DNA of 64,000 bases from Ruminococcus sp. Phil11 (GCA_001940925.1 MSGZ01000011.1:36755-100754), one strand, 5' to 3'. Shown: positions 52,496 to 60,580, counted from the stretch's first letter. Program-made: numbers and translations. The notes: generated by a model from the sequence alone, not told the origin.

Positions 52496-52602
52496 GATAA
52501 GAGGGAGTAGCCGGCAGAATGCCCTGATTCTGTCGTTCGTGTCGTCATACCCGGTGCAGCTGTCCTGCACCCGCGCGAACATCAAACGGCAAGACTTTTA
52601 TC
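52496..52602 (+). promoter_or_regulatory. yybP-ykoY-like (Mn2+) riboswitch aptamer candidate
   Basis: P1 GATAAGAG/CTTTTATC (52496-52503, 52595-52602); L1 GGGAGTAG (52503-52510); continued pairing GCCG/CGGC; P2 CAGAAT/ATTCTG (52515-52532); P3 TTCGTG/CGCGAA with the L3-like element TCGTCATAC (52542-52550), capped by GGTGCAG/CTGCACC. The GGGAGTAGCC...TCATAC...GGCAAGAC pattern matches my memory of the yybP-ykoY class. The P1 3' strand is shared with the downstream terminator, so ligand should turn expression on. No covariance search was possible. Confidence 0.7.
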
Positions 52603-52644
52603 GCACGGAAACACTTGCTTCTGCTGCGATAAAGGTCTTTTTTA
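52591..52644 (+). terminator. Riboswitch expression-platform terminator
   Basis: 15-bp arms 52591-52605 and 52625-52639 (one G-T pair), 19-base loop, then a run of T. The left arm overlaps the P1 3' strand, making the two folds mutually exclusive. Confidence 0.85.
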
Positions 52645-52676
52645 TTCGCCGCAGCTGCTCAAAACAGGAGGTAAAC

Positions 52677-53786
52677 ATGGAAGTATTGTATCAGAATCTA
52701 CTGCATCTCGACATCAAAATGGTAATCATGTGGATCATCGGCGGCATTCTCATTTACCTTGCGATCAAGAAGGATATGGAGCCGACGCTGCTGCTGCCGA
52801 TGGGCTTCGGCGCGATCCTCGTGAACCTGCCGTTCTCCGGCGCGATCACGCAGGGGCTCGAAGAAGGCCCGCTCAGCATCCTGTATAAAGCAGGCATCGC
52901 GAATGAGCTGTTCCCGCTCATCCTGTTTATCGGCATCGGTGCCATGATCGACTTCGGCCCGCTGCTCTCTAATCCGATCCTGATGCTGTTCGGTGCAGCT
53001 GCACAGTTCGGCATCTTCTTCACGCTCTGCACTGCGTCCATGTTCTTTGACATTAACGATGCGGCGTCCATTGCGATCATCGGCGCGGCAGACGGCCCGA
53101 CCTCGATCGTCGTCGGCCAGAAGCTCAATTCCAATTATATCGGCGCGATCATGGTCGCGGCTTACTCCTACATGGCACTCGTGCCGATCATTCAGCCGCC
53201 GATCATCAAGCTGCTGACGACCAAGAACGAGCGCAAGATCCGCATGGAATACACCCAGAAGCCGGTCTCCAAGACCACGCGCATCCTGTTCCCGATCTGC
53301 ATCACGATCATCGCAGGTCTGATCGCACCGGCATCCGTCGCGCTGGTCGGCTTCCTGATGTTCGGCAACCTGATCCGCGAATGCGGCGTGCTGGACAGCC
53401 TCTCCGAGACGGCGCAGAAGTCGCTGGCCAATCTCGTGACCATTTTCCTCGGCATCACGATCGCCTCCCAGATGCAGGCAGCAAACTTCCTGAAGTTCGA
53501 TACGCTGCTGATCCTGTTCCTCGGCCTTGTCGCATTCATCTTTGATACGGCAGGCGGCGTGATCTTCGCAAAGGTCCTCAACCTGTTCCTGAAAAAGAAG
53601 ATCAATCCGATGATCGGTGCGGCAGGCATCTCCGCATTCCCGATGTCCGGCCGTGTCGTACACAAGCTTGCACTGAAAGAGGATCCGACCAATTTCCTGC
53701 TCATGCAGGCGACCGGCGTCAATGTTTCCGGTCAGATCGCGTCCGTCATCGCAGGCGGACTGATCCTCAATTTCTTCCTGCACTGA
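52677..53786 (+). CDS. Sodium-translocating decarboxylase beta subunit (OadB/GcdB/MmdB)
   Basis: 369 residues from ATG 52677 (ACAGGAGG site). Nine or so membrane helices. Signatures FIGIGAMIDFGPLLSNP, NDAASIAIIGAADGPTSIVVGQKL (with the Na+-site Asp and adjacent residues) and GISAFPMSGRVVHKLA. It couples biotin-carboxyl decarboxylation to Na+ export. The carboxyltransferase alpha subunit and biotin carrier are not in this window, so whether it acts on oxaloacetate, methylmalonyl-CoA or glutaconyl-CoA is open. The gamma-like gene follows at once. Confidence 0.95.
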   Translation: MEVLYQNLLHLDIKMVIMWIIGGILIYLAIKKDMEPTLLLPMGFGAILVNLPFSGAITQGLEEGPLSILYKAGIANELFPLILFIGIGAMIDFGPLLSNPILMLFGAAAQFGIFFTLCTASMFFDINDAASIAIIGAADGPTSIVVGQKLNSNYIGAIMVAAYSYMALVPIIQPPIIKLLTTKNERKIRMEYTQKPVSKTTRILFPICITIIAGLIAPASVALVGFLMFGNLIRECGVLDSLSETAQKSLANLVTIFLGITIASQMQAANFLKFDTLLILFLGLVAFIFDTAGGVIFAKVLNLFLKKKINPMIGAAGISAFPMSGRVVHKLALKEDPTNFLLMQATGVNVSGQIASVIAGGLILNFFLH

Positions 53787-53804
53787 ACGGAAAGGAGCAT
53801 GATG

Positions 53805-53978
53805 ATGACTATGATCGCTGCTTTATTTGAACCGATGAATTTTGTGGAGAATCTCCGCTATATGGGGCTCGGTATGCTCGGGATCTTTATTGTGATCGGC
53901 GTGATCACGCTGCTGACGATCTTCCTGAACAAGGTGACGGAGCAGAAGCCGGACGAGCAGCCGGAACAGAAAGGATAA
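53805..53978 (+). CDS. Small OadG-like (gamma) subunit of the sodium pump
   Basis: 57 residues from the third of three ATGs (53799, 53802, 53805); AAAGGAG stands seven bases before 53805, which decides the start. One membrane helix (~20-41, YMGLGMLGIFIVIGVITLLTIFLNK-type) and a charged, Pro-containing tail (VTEQKPDEQPEQKG) are the hallmarks of OadG-like subunits, which anchor the complex and bind zinc in enteric relatives. It lies directly between the beta subunit and the membrane protein at 53983. Too short for standard gene calls, but well supported by context. Confidence 0.85.
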   Translation: MTMIAALFEPMNFVENLRYMGLGMLGIFIVIGVITLLTIFLNKVTEQKPDEQPEQKG

Positions 53979-53982
53979 GCCG

Positions 53983-54816
53983 ATGGCAGAGAAAAATACT
54001 GAGGAACTGACAGAGCATATCGTCCTGCCGGAGCTCCCGAAGCCGCCGGAAAAACCCGAAACGCCCGAGGAGGGCTTTGTCCCCTATGCAGCCGAAGCAG
54101 CAAAAGAAGAAGCCGGCAATACGCGCAAGGTTGTATTCGTCCTGATCCTTGTGCTGCTGATCGTTGCAGGCATCGTTGTGATCGCATTCGGCAGGAAGTA
54201 TAATTTCTACCGGGAGACGATCGGGACACTCAAATTTGATTACCGGGACGGCGAAGTGAACGGTCCGCCGATCGAGGACGTCAACCACTCATATGCGCTT
54301 GAGATCGCAAAGCTGGCTCGCAACCATCAGATCAATGCTTCAATCGTGCATTATCAGTTTGACGAGCAGAAGCATCTTGATCCGACTGTTACGAAGTATG
54401 ACTATACCTATAACGTCAATGAAGTGCGCGCCGATATCAAGAAGGGTACCGAAAGCTGGTACGGAACCAAGGAGGAGACCGTCCGCAGAACGGATGCAAA
54501 AGGCTACGAGATCATGAAAGGCGGAGACTGGGTCGCGGATAACAACGTCTATATTCCGCCGCTGTATTCGTACCTGTTTGAGATCGGTGAGACGCCGACA
54601 AGAAGATTCGACTGGCATCAGTCCTTTGACAGCGTTGTCAACGGCAAGATCTATACCTGTGAGATCTGGCTGATGACTGATACCTCGTCGGATGAGCCTG
54701 TCTATCTGACGCTTTACCGGTATTACGACGGAAACCAGCTCAGTGCAGTCCGCATTGCGAACCAGTTTGACATGACCCTGCAGGTATATGACGTCCAGAG
54801 CTACAGCATCATATAA
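53983..54816 (+). CDS. Membrane-anchored protein of unknown function in the sodium-pump operon
   Basis: 277 residues. A cytoplasmic Pro/Glu-rich N-terminus (1-48), one helix (~49-69, VVFVLILVLLIVAGIVVIAF), then an outer domain (~70-277) rich in Tyr/Asp with no recognisable motif (HYQFDEQKHLDPTVTKYDYTYNVNE, RRFDWHQSF, VNGKIYTCEIWLM). It begins four bases after the gamma-like gene with AAAGGA upstream, so it is co-transcribed. A role in assembling or regulating the pump is possible only by association. Confidence 0.8.
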   Translation: MAEKNTEELTEHIVLPELPKPPEKPETPEEGFVPYAAEAAKEEAGNTRKVVFVLILVLLIVAGIVVIAFGRKYNFYRETIGTLKFDYRDGEVNGPPIEDVNHSYALEIAKLARNHQINASIVHYQFDEQKHLDPTVTKYDYTYNVNEVRADIKKGTESWYGTKEETVRRTDAKGYEIMKGGDWVADNNVYIPPLYSYLFEIGETPTRRFDWHQSFDSVVNGKIYTCEIWLMTDTSSDEPVYLTLYRYYDGNQLSAVRIANQFDMTLQVYDVQSYSII

Positions 54817-54820
54817 CAAG

Positions 54821-54852
54821 ATCCGCCGCAGACGAAAAACTGCGGCGGATTT
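54821..54852 (+). terminator. Intrinsic terminator of the sodium-pump operon
   Basis: Stem ATCCGCCGCAG/CTGCGGCGGAT (54821-54831, 54840-54850), then TTCTTATTT. Confidence 0.8.
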
Positions 54853-54853
54853 C

Positions 54854-55669
54854 TTATTTCTTTCTGCAGATCAGCAGGCCGAAGGAAACGGTCGTTGTCA
54901 GTGATTCCCGCGCTGTCAGCTTTGCAGCATCCTCGGGCGAGGTCTTGCGGATATAGGGCGTCATTGCGAACAATGCCTGTAAGTCATCATGCGGCACCGT
55001 GATCGGATACGTGATCTTCTGCAGCCGTTCCAGTACAAAGCCCTCCGGCGCAGCACATACAGGCCGGTTTTCGTAGGGCTTTTCATAAACGGCAGCCTTC
55101 AGCTCCCAGAGATGCCGTTCCAGCGGCACAGCACGCAGGAGCAGCCCGTTCTTTTTCAGGATCCTGCAAAACTCAGAAGGCGCACAGGGCGCAAACAGAT
55201 TGACGATGCAGTCGCAGGATGCATCCGCCAGAGGAAGCCGGTTCACCGATGCAGCTGCCCAGTTCGTCTGCTCCGCAAGTCCTTCGGCAGATGCGCGTGC
55301 AGCTGCAAACCGAAGGATCTCCGGAGAAATGTCGATACCGGTGAGCTCCGCAGGAATCCCCTGCACCCGCTGCGATTTCAGCAGCCCGCAGGAATACCAG
55401 CCCTCACCGCAGCCGATGTCTGCGATCTGTACAGACTGTCCCGCTGCGGCAGCGACCGCATCCAGAAGCGGCTGATAATAACCGGCATTCAGAAATTCCC
55501 GGCGCGCCTTTGCCATATCGGCATCGTCGCCGCGCTGCCGGTGCTTCTGCTTCTGCAGCAGATTCACATAGCCGGATCTCGCGCGGTCAAAGCTGTGTCC
55601 TTTTGCACAGACATACCGGTACGGCTCGGCAGTCAGGCTCCGGCTGCAAACCGGACAAATCAGTTCCAT
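54854..55669 (-). CDS. 23S rRNA (guanine-N1)-methyltransferase, RlmA type
   Basis: 271 residues from ATG 55669 (AAAGGAG site); the frame stays open upstream but without a start signal. N-terminal zinc finger C5-x2-C8...C21-x3-H25, KGHSFDRARSGYVNLL, SAM motif IADIGCGEGWYS, then GIDISPEILRFAAAR and CIVNLFAPCAPSEFCRILK. The family methylates G745 or G748 in helix 35 of 23S rRNA (RlmA-I/RlmA-II), the latter affecting tylosin/mycinamicin sensitivity; which one applies here cannot be told by eye. Confidence 0.9.
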   Translation of the reverse strand: MELICPVCSRSLTAEPYRYVCAKGHSFDRARSGYVNLLQKQKHRQRGDDADMAKARREFLNAGYYQPLLDAVAAAAGQSVQIADIGCGEGWYSCGLLKSQRVQGIPAELTGIDISPEILRFAAARASAEGLAEQTNWAAASVNRLPLADASCDCIVNLFAPCAPSEFCRILKKNGLLLRAVPLERHLWELKAAVYEKPYENRPVCAAPEGFVLERLQKITYPITVPHDDLQALFAMTPYIRKTSPEDAAKLTARESLTTTVSFGLLICRKK

Positions 55670-55699
55670 TGCTGCATCTCCTTTCAGCGTACTGCTTAT

Positions 55700-55728
55700 A
55701 TTATAACACAGAAAAAAACAATTTGCAA
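55700..55728 (-). promoter_or_regulatory. Promoter of the rlmA-like gene
   Basis: TTGCAA (55728-55723) and TATAAT (55705-55700), 17-base spacer. Confidence 0.75.
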
Positions 55729-55866
55729 GAAAAGATTGCTGCAGCAGTGTATAAAGCTGCGGATTCCGGGTAATATAACACCGGTACCGGAAATCATCCG
55801 GCGGTGCAGAAGCAGCATCCGCAGTGCTCTGTACTGTTTTCTCTGCGGAGCAAACGGGAGAAGCGT

Positions 55867-56004
55867 ATGAAGCATCAGAACGATCCGCTTTGGAGAAACG
55901 GACAGGTTCCGTCCTCCGGTCAGCAGTCCGGCTCGGAGAACAATGCCGAGAGACAGGCACAGCAGCAGAATCAGAAAAGCGAGCAGCAGAAGCGAACGCA
56001 CTGA
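55867..56004 (+). CDS. Small Gln-rich hydrophilic protein (45 residues)
   Basis: ATG 55867 with GGGAG upstream and a strong terminator directly after the stop. Sequence starts MKHQNDPLWRNGQVP and continues as a Gln/Ser/Asn-rich, fully hydrophilic, probably disordered tail with no Cys. No membrane segment or signal. No clear promoter is visible. I do not recognise it; the size and composition resemble small clostridial spore or stress peptides, which is only an impression. Confidence 0.5.
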   Translation: MKHQNDPLWRNGQVPSSGQQSGSENNAERQAQQQNQKSEQQKRTH

Positions 56005-56008
56005 ACAC

Positions 56009-56043
56009 AAAAAGGCACACGTTCATCGCGTGTGCCTTTTTTC
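56009..56043. terminator. Bidirectional intrinsic terminator
   Basis: 13-bp stem AAAAAGGCACACG/CGTGTGCCTTTTT (56009-56021, 56029-56041), between the small Gln-rich gene and the convergent serA-like gene. Confidence 0.9.
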
Positions 56044-56061
56044 GTTGTATTATCAGAAATC

Positions 56062-57237
56062 TCAGCCGATCACACGGACGCGGATCACGCCGTCGATCGC
56101 CTTCATGCTCTCAGCGATCGGAGCAGCATCAGTACCGGTGACATCAATCATTGTGTATGCATAGTCCTTGCGGCTTGCATTGACCATGTTCTCGATGTTG
56201 CCGCCGACATTGCTGATCGCGGTCGTGCAGGAAGCGATGACTGCCGGAACATTCTTGTGCAGGATGCAGATCTTCTTGCCGACAGCGTTCATCTCAGCAT
56301 TCGGGAAGTTGACGCTGTTCTTGATGTTGCCGTTCTCGAGGTAATCGACAAGCTCCTTCGCTGCCATAGCTGCGCAGTTGTCCTCTGCCTCCTCGGTAGA
56401 AGCACCGAGGTGCGGAATCGCGATGACGCCTTCCATGCCTGCAGTCTTTGCATTCGGGAAGTCGGTGACATACTTGCGGACCTTGCCGGACTTCAGAGCA
56501 GCCTCCATTGCCTCGTCATCGACCAGCAGGTCGCGGGCGAAGTTCAGGATGATGACGCCGTCCTTCATCATTGCGATGGTGTCAGCGTTGATCATCTTCT
56601 CGGTTGCGATGTTCGGGTCGTCGTTCTTGACGAGCGGCGTATGCACGCTGATGATATCGCAGTTGCGGAAGATCTCCTCGCGGGTCTTGACATGCTGGAT
56701 CGCACGGGACAGGTTCCATGCAGCCTCAACGGAGATATACGGGTCGCAGCCGTATACTTCCATGCCGAGGTGAATTGCAGCGTTGCCGAGCGGGCCGCCG
56801 ATCGCGCCCAGACCGATGATACCGAGCTTCTTGCCCTTGATCTCGGTGCCGGCAAACTTGGACTTGCCCTTTTCGACCATCTTTGCGACGGTCTCCTCGT
56901 TCTTAATGGTCTGTACCCAGTTGATGCCGCCGACGACATCTCTGGAAGCAAGCAGCATACCGCAGAGTGCAAGCTCCTTGACGCCGTTTGCGTTTGCGCC
57001 CGGGGTATTGAACACGACGATGCCGCTTTCTGCAGCACGGTCAAGCGGAATGTTGTTGACGCCTGCACCGGCTCTTGCAATCGCGAGCAGATTGCTGCCG
57101 AACTCCATTTCGTGCATCACAGCAGAACGGACAAGGATCGCATCCGGGTTTTCAACGGTATCTGCGACCTGATAGTTTTCGCCGAGCTGTGCAAGGCCGA
57201 CCGGAGAAATCTTATTCAGAGTCTGGATCTGAAACAT
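56062..57237 (-). CDS. serA: D-3-phosphoglycerate dehydrogenase
   Basis: 391 residues, the short ACT-bearing form. Substrate-binding N-terminus (NPDAILVRSAVMHEMEFGSNLLAIARAGAGVNNI), Rossmann motif KKLGIIGLGAIGGPLGNAAIHLGMEVYG, catalytic Arg/Glu/His segments (FARDLLVDDEAMEAAL, IPHLGASTEEAEDNC) and a C-terminal ACT domain (~315-391). It oxidises 3-phosphoglycerate, the first step of serine synthesis; the ACT domain probably senses serine. 27 bases downstream of serC in one operon. GGAGG precedes the ATG. Confidence 0.96.
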   Translation of the reverse strand: MFQIQTLNKISPVGLAQLGENYQVADTVENPDAILVRSAVMHEMEFGSNLLAIARAGAGVNNIPLDRAAESGIVVFNTPGANANGVKELALCGMLLASRDVVGGINWVQTIKNEETVAKMVEKGKSKFAGTEIKGKKLGIIGLGAIGGPLGNAAIHLGMEVYGCDPYISVEAAWNLSRAIQHVKTREEIFRNCDIISVHTPLVKNDDPNIATEKMINADTIAMMKDGVIILNFARDLLVDDEAMEAALKSGKVRKYVTDFPNAKTAGMEGVIAIPHLGASTEEAEDNCAAMAAKELVDYLENGNIKNSVNFPNAEMNAVGKKICILHKNVPAVIASCTTAISNVGGNIENMVNASRKDYAYTMIDVTGTDAAPIAESMKAIDGVIRVRVIG

Positions 57238-57264
57238 GGGTATTACCTCCTCTGTATGCCAAAA

Positions 57265-58350
57265 TTATGCGTTCTCTTCCTCAAACTTCTTCATGAATGC
57301 GACAAGCTTCTCAACGCCCTCGATCGGCATTGCATTGTAGATCGAAGCGCGCATACCGCCGACGGTTCTGTGACCCTTCAGGTTCTCGAAGCCTGCAGCC
57401 TTTGCCTCAGCAACGAACTTCTTGTCGAGCTCCTCGTCGCCGGTGATGAACGGGACGTTCATGAGGGAGCGATCCTTCTTCTCGACAGTGCCCTTGAACA
57501 GCTTGCTCTGATCGAGGAAATCATACAGGATCTTTGCCTTCTTTTCGTTGTGCGCCTTCATGCCCTCAAGGCCGCCCATCTTCTTGATCCACTTGAACAC
57601 CTTGCCGCAGATGTAGATGCCGTAGCAGGGCGGGGTGTTGTACAGGGAATCGTTGTCAGCCTGGATCTTCCAGTCGCACATGGTCGGGCACTGCTTGAAT
57701 GCCGGGCCGTCAGCAATCAGGTCCTCACGGACAATGACGATCTGCACGCCTGCAGGACCGACGTTCTTCTGAACGCCGCCGTAGACCACGCCGTACTTGG
57801 AGACGTCGATCGGCTCAGACAGGAAGCAGGAGGAAACGTCCGAAACAAGGATCTTGCCCTTGGTGTTCGGCAGCTGCCAGAACTTCGTGCCGTAAATGGT
57901 GTTGTTCTCGCAGATGTAGACATAGTCAGCATCCTCCGGAATGTCCAGATCGGAGCAGTCCGGGATATAGGAGAAGGTCTTGTCAGCAGAGGATGCAACC
58001 TTGACGACCTCGCCGTACTTCTCAGCTTCCTGTGCAGCCTTCTTTGCCCACTGGCCGGTGATGATGTAAGCAGCCTTGCCGTTCTTCATCAGGTTCATCG
58101 GGACCTCTGCAAAGACCAGAGATGCACCGCCCTGCAGGAAGATGACCTTGTAGTTATCCGGAATGTTCATCAGGTCGCGGAGATCCTGCTCAGCTTCCTT
58201 GATGATCTGATCGTATGCCTTGGAACGGTGGCTCATCTCCATAACGGACATACCGGTTCCGCGGTAATCCATCATTTCCTCTGCTGCTTCTTTCAGGACT
58301 TCCTCCGGCAGAACAGCCGGACCTGCGCTGAAGTTGTAAACTCTGCTCAT
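57265..58350 (-). CDS. serC: Phosphoserine aminotransferase
   Basis: 361 residues, normal length. MSRVYNFSAGPAVLPEEVLKEAAEEM, GTGMSVMEMSHRSK, QGGASLVFAEVPMNL and the PLP-lysine region YGVVYGGVQKNVGPAGVQIVIVRED (Lys in QKN) are class V aminotransferase/SerC signatures. It converts 3-phosphohydroxypyruvate to phosphoserine using glutamate. It is the first gene of the serC-serA operon. No serB is adjacent. Confidence 0.97.
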   Translation of the reverse strand: MSRVYNFSAGPAVLPEEVLKEAAEEMMDYRGTGMSVMEMSHRSKAYDQIIKEAEQDLRDLMNIPDNYKVIFLQGGASLVFAEVPMNLMKNGKAAYIITGQWAKKAAQEAEKYGEVVKVASSADKTFSYIPDCSDLDIPEDADYVYICENNTIYGTKFWQLPNTKGKILVSDVSSCFLSEPIDVSKYGVVYGGVQKNVGPAGVQIVIVREDLIADGPAFKQCPTMCDWKIQADNDSLYNTPPCYGIYICGKVFKWIKKMGGLEGMKAHNEKKAKILYDFLDQSKLFKGTVEKKDRSLMNVPFITGDEELDKKFVAEAKAAGFENLKGHRTVGGMRASIYNAMPIEGVEKLVAFMKKFEEENA

Positions 58351-58423
58351 AGTCTTGATCCTCCATATTTACGTATTCGGTTGATTGTCAGCCATAATAT
58401 CCTTACAGACTGACCCTAGATAT

Positions 58424-58452
58424 AGTATACTATTTTTTACGGGTTATGTCAA
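58424..58452 (-). promoter_or_regulatory. Consensus promoter of serC-serA
   Basis: TTGACA (58452-58447) and TATACT (58429-58424), 17-base spacer; the ~70-base leader shows no T-box or attenuator. Confidence 0.85.
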
Positions 58453-58512
58453 GGCCAAAACCGAAACATTGTGAAAAAAATAACGATTTCATGAAGGATA
58501 TACAAAATTACT

Positions 58513-59121
58513 TCACTTTTTGATCACTTTCTTATGGTAGCAGCGCTTGCCGCAGTGCGGGCAGGTCATTTTTCTGGTGCGTCCGAAATGCGGTGCAAAA
58601 AATACCTGTGCATACGCCGGAACCCAGCGGTGTCCGCATTTTTTGCACATATAGTATCCGGCACGCTGCTCGATTCCCAGTGAGACAAGCACACACGGAA
58701 TCAGCTGAATCACTCCGACCGCAATCAGTACGATCCGCACCCATTCGGGAATCTGTGCATAGGCTGCAACCATGCAGAGTATCAGCATAATCAGGACAGA
58801 GGGGATGCTGATCACAATTTCTGTCAGCAGCAGCAGCTTGTCATTCTGTTCCTTTGCATTCTGCATTTCCAGAATGGTCTTTTCCGCAATTTCCTTATAG
58901 TTTTCCATAGCGATTCTCCTTCCGTTCAACAGGTCATTGACAGTAATGCCCAGTTCATCACAGAGTTCGAGCATGATCGAGGAATCCGGCATATTCTTTC
59001 CGGTCTCCCATTTCGATACGGCACGGTCGGAAACGCCCATTTTTTCCGCGAGCTGTGCCTGCGTCATGCCTTTCTCCTTGCGGCAGGCCGCGATAAATTT
59101 GCCGATCTGAATCTGATCCAT
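58513..59121 (-). CDS. XRE-family regulator fused to membrane helices and a zinc ribbon
   Basis: 202 residues from ATG 59121 (AAAGGA site); the upstream in-frame GTG at 59139 overlaps that site. HTH ~1-60 (IGKFIAACRKEKGMTQAQLAEKMGVSDRAVSKWETGKNMPDSSIM), a linker, two membrane helices (~98-118, ~122-146), and a C-terminal zinc-ribbon-like tail with CKKCGH and CPHCGKRC. Such HTH-membrane proteins are common in Clostridia and are suspected membrane-tethered regulators; signal and targets are unknown. Stands alone. Confidence 0.85.
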   Translation of the reverse strand: MDQIQIGKFIAACRKEKGMTQAQLAEKMGVSDRAVSKWETGKNMPDSSIMLELCDELGITVNDLLNGRRIAMENYKEIAEKTILEMQNAKEQNDKLLLLTEIVISIPSVLIMLILCMVAAYAQIPEWVRIVLIAVGVIQLIPCVLVSLGIEQRAGYYMCKKCGHRWVPAYAQVFFAPHFGRTRKMTCPHCGKRCYHKKVIKK

Positions 59122-59229
59122 TTCTGTCAGTCCTTTCACTTATTCGGAACGGCTCGCTTCTGCCGTTCCTGCGGAAAGTATAGCACGATCTGCTGAAAAA
59201 GTACACGAACCGCTGGTTGAGTAACGTAT

Positions 59230-59883
59230 TTACGTGGATTTTGCTTTCAACTCGCGCGCTGCTCGGCGTTCCTCCGCTTCACGGAGGCTCATCGGACAGC
59301 CGCAATAATCCTGCCGGTAGAGCTCATATTTCCCGGAAAGCTCGACAGACCGCGCATATCCCCCGCCCTTTTTGAAATCGGACGGCAGATATCTGACCGG
59401 CTGCCCTTCCGCAATCGCCTCACCGCAGGCATTGATAAAGGGGGCATTCTTGTGCGGGCTGACCGACAGCGTCGTCGTGAAATAATCGCAATGGTATTTT
59501 ATTGCGGCGGTCAGCGATTCCCGCATCCGCTGAGCGATGCATTTTTCGCAGCGCGCCCCCATTTCCGGCGTATCTTCAACCCCTTTGACCGCTGCCCAGA
59601 ACGGTGCGTCATCATAGGGCGGCGCGATCAGCGTGACCGGATGCGGCGCGTCAAGCTGCCGGAGCAGCTGCTTCTGCGTTTCGAGCCTGCGCTCAAATTC
59701 CTCACGCGGCGCGATATTCGGATTGTAGTAAAACAGCACGATCTCAAAATGCGGCATCAGCTGTTCCAGTACCGCCGTGCTGCAGGGGCCGCAGCAGCTG
59801 TGCAGCAGAAGCTTCGGGACTGTGCCCGCCGGAATGTCTGCGATCGCCGCAGCCATTTCTTTATGATACTGTCGTTTATCCAT
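59230..59883 (-). CDS. queH: Epoxyqueuosine reductase QueH
   Basis: 217 residues from ATG 59883 (GGGAG site). LLLHSCCGPCSTAVLEQL (Cys pair plus Cys), FYYNPNIAPREEFERR, GARCEKCIAQRM, FTTTLSVSPHKN and QDYCGCPMSL are QueH (DUF208) motifs; the cysteines hold an Fe-S cluster and metal. It performs the last step of queuosine synthesis in tRNA, replacing the unrelated QueG. 14 bases downstream of the membrane protein gene and probably in the same transcript. Confidence 0.94.
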   Translation of the reverse strand: MDKRQYHKEMAAAIADIPAGTVPKLLLHSCCGPCSTAVLEQLMPHFEIVLFYYNPNIAPREEFERRLETQKQLLRQLDAPHPVTLIAPPYDDAPFWAAVKGVEDTPEMGARCEKCIAQRMRESLTAAIKYHCDYFTTTLSVSPHKNAPFINACGEAIAEGQPVRYLPSDFKKGGGYARSVELSGKYELYRQDYCGCPMSLREAEERRAARELKAKST

Positions 59884-59897
59884 ATTCTCTCCCACAT

Positions 59898-60524
59898 TCA
59901 GACAGCTCCGGACATTTTGACTGCCTCATACTCCCAGTGTACCGGGCTGGAATAATACAGCGCGGTCAGGCTGAACGCTTCGGTGCCGATCTCGGTGCCG
60001 GCGTTGATCAGCATGGTCATGAGCTCGGCACCGGAGGTGAACTGAAAATCCGTCACGGCAATCTGCTCCCTGATCTCCGCAAGCTCCGGCAGATTATCCG
60101 GTTCGTCAAACATCATTTCTTTCCGTACTTCTTCAGCCATTTTGTCAAGAATCTCGTCCTTTTTGTCATACGCTCGGCCGAGCAGCCGGAGGATCGTTTC
60201 CTGATCCCCGTCCTGATATCCTTCTACCACAATCCGGTTCGGTGCCTGATTCCCGAATTTCGGCAGTGACGCCTGTTCTGCCGTCAGGATGCCGGTTTGA
60301 TCGTCATACTCTGCTTCGATCGTGCCGAACATCATCAGATCGGTCAGCGTAACAGTTTTGACATGCGTTGCTTTATAATACTGCTTTTCCTGCTTCTTTC
60401 GCTTTTTCTTCAGATGCTCACGCACACCTGCTGCAATTGAGAGGCACATTATTCCGCCAAATACCAGCAATGCTGCCGCAAACTCGATAGCAGAACTGTC
60501 GATAAATGCCGTAGTGCTGCTCAT
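59898..60524 (-). CDS. Membrane-anchored protein of unknown function
   Basis: 208 residues; AAAGGAG before ATG 60524. One N-terminal helix (~13-33, IEFAAALLVFGGIMCLSIAAG), a strongly basic segment (REHLKKKRKKQEKQYYK), then a soluble alpha/beta domain (~55-208) with DLMMFGTIEAEYDDQTGILTA, QDGDQETILRLLGRAYDKKDEILDKMAEEVRKEM and a C-terminal LTALYYSSPVHWEYEAV. The last part recalls DUF2262-type proteins, but I am not certain. Shares an operon with queH by position only. Confidence 0.7.
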   Translation of the reverse strand: MSSTTAFIDSSAIEFAAALLVFGGIMCLSIAAGVREHLKKKRKKQEKQYYKATHVKTVTLTDLMMFGTIEAEYDDQTGILTAEQASLPKFGNQAPNRIVVEGYQDGDQETILRLLGRAYDKKDEILDKMAEEVRKEMMFDEPDNLPELAEIREQIAVTDFQFTSGAELMTMLINAGTEIGTEAFSLTALYYSSPVHWEYEAVKMSGAV

Positions 60525-60551
60525 ACGGAATCACTCCTTTATTTGAAGCAG

Positions 60552-60575
60552 AAAAGGACGGAGAACCGTCCTTTT
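60552..60575 (-). terminator. Intrinsic terminator of yloU-fakA
   Basis: 10-bp perfect stem AAAAGGACGG/CCGTCCTTTT with an AGAA loop. Confidence 0.8.
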
Positions 60576-60580
60576 CCTGA

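Noticed and set aside
52496..52676. Leader as a Na+ or Li+ riboswitch, which would suit a sodium pump
   Set aside because: I cannot recall consensus elements that match, whereas GGGAGTAG and TCATAC fit yybP-ykoY; kept only as an alternative to test.
56032..58413. 793-codon plus-strand open frame opposite serA and serC
   Set aside because: Antisense shadow of two certain genes.
58351..58423. T-box or attenuator upstream of serC
   Set aside because: The leader is only ~70 bases and shows no specifier stem, T-box sequence or terminator.
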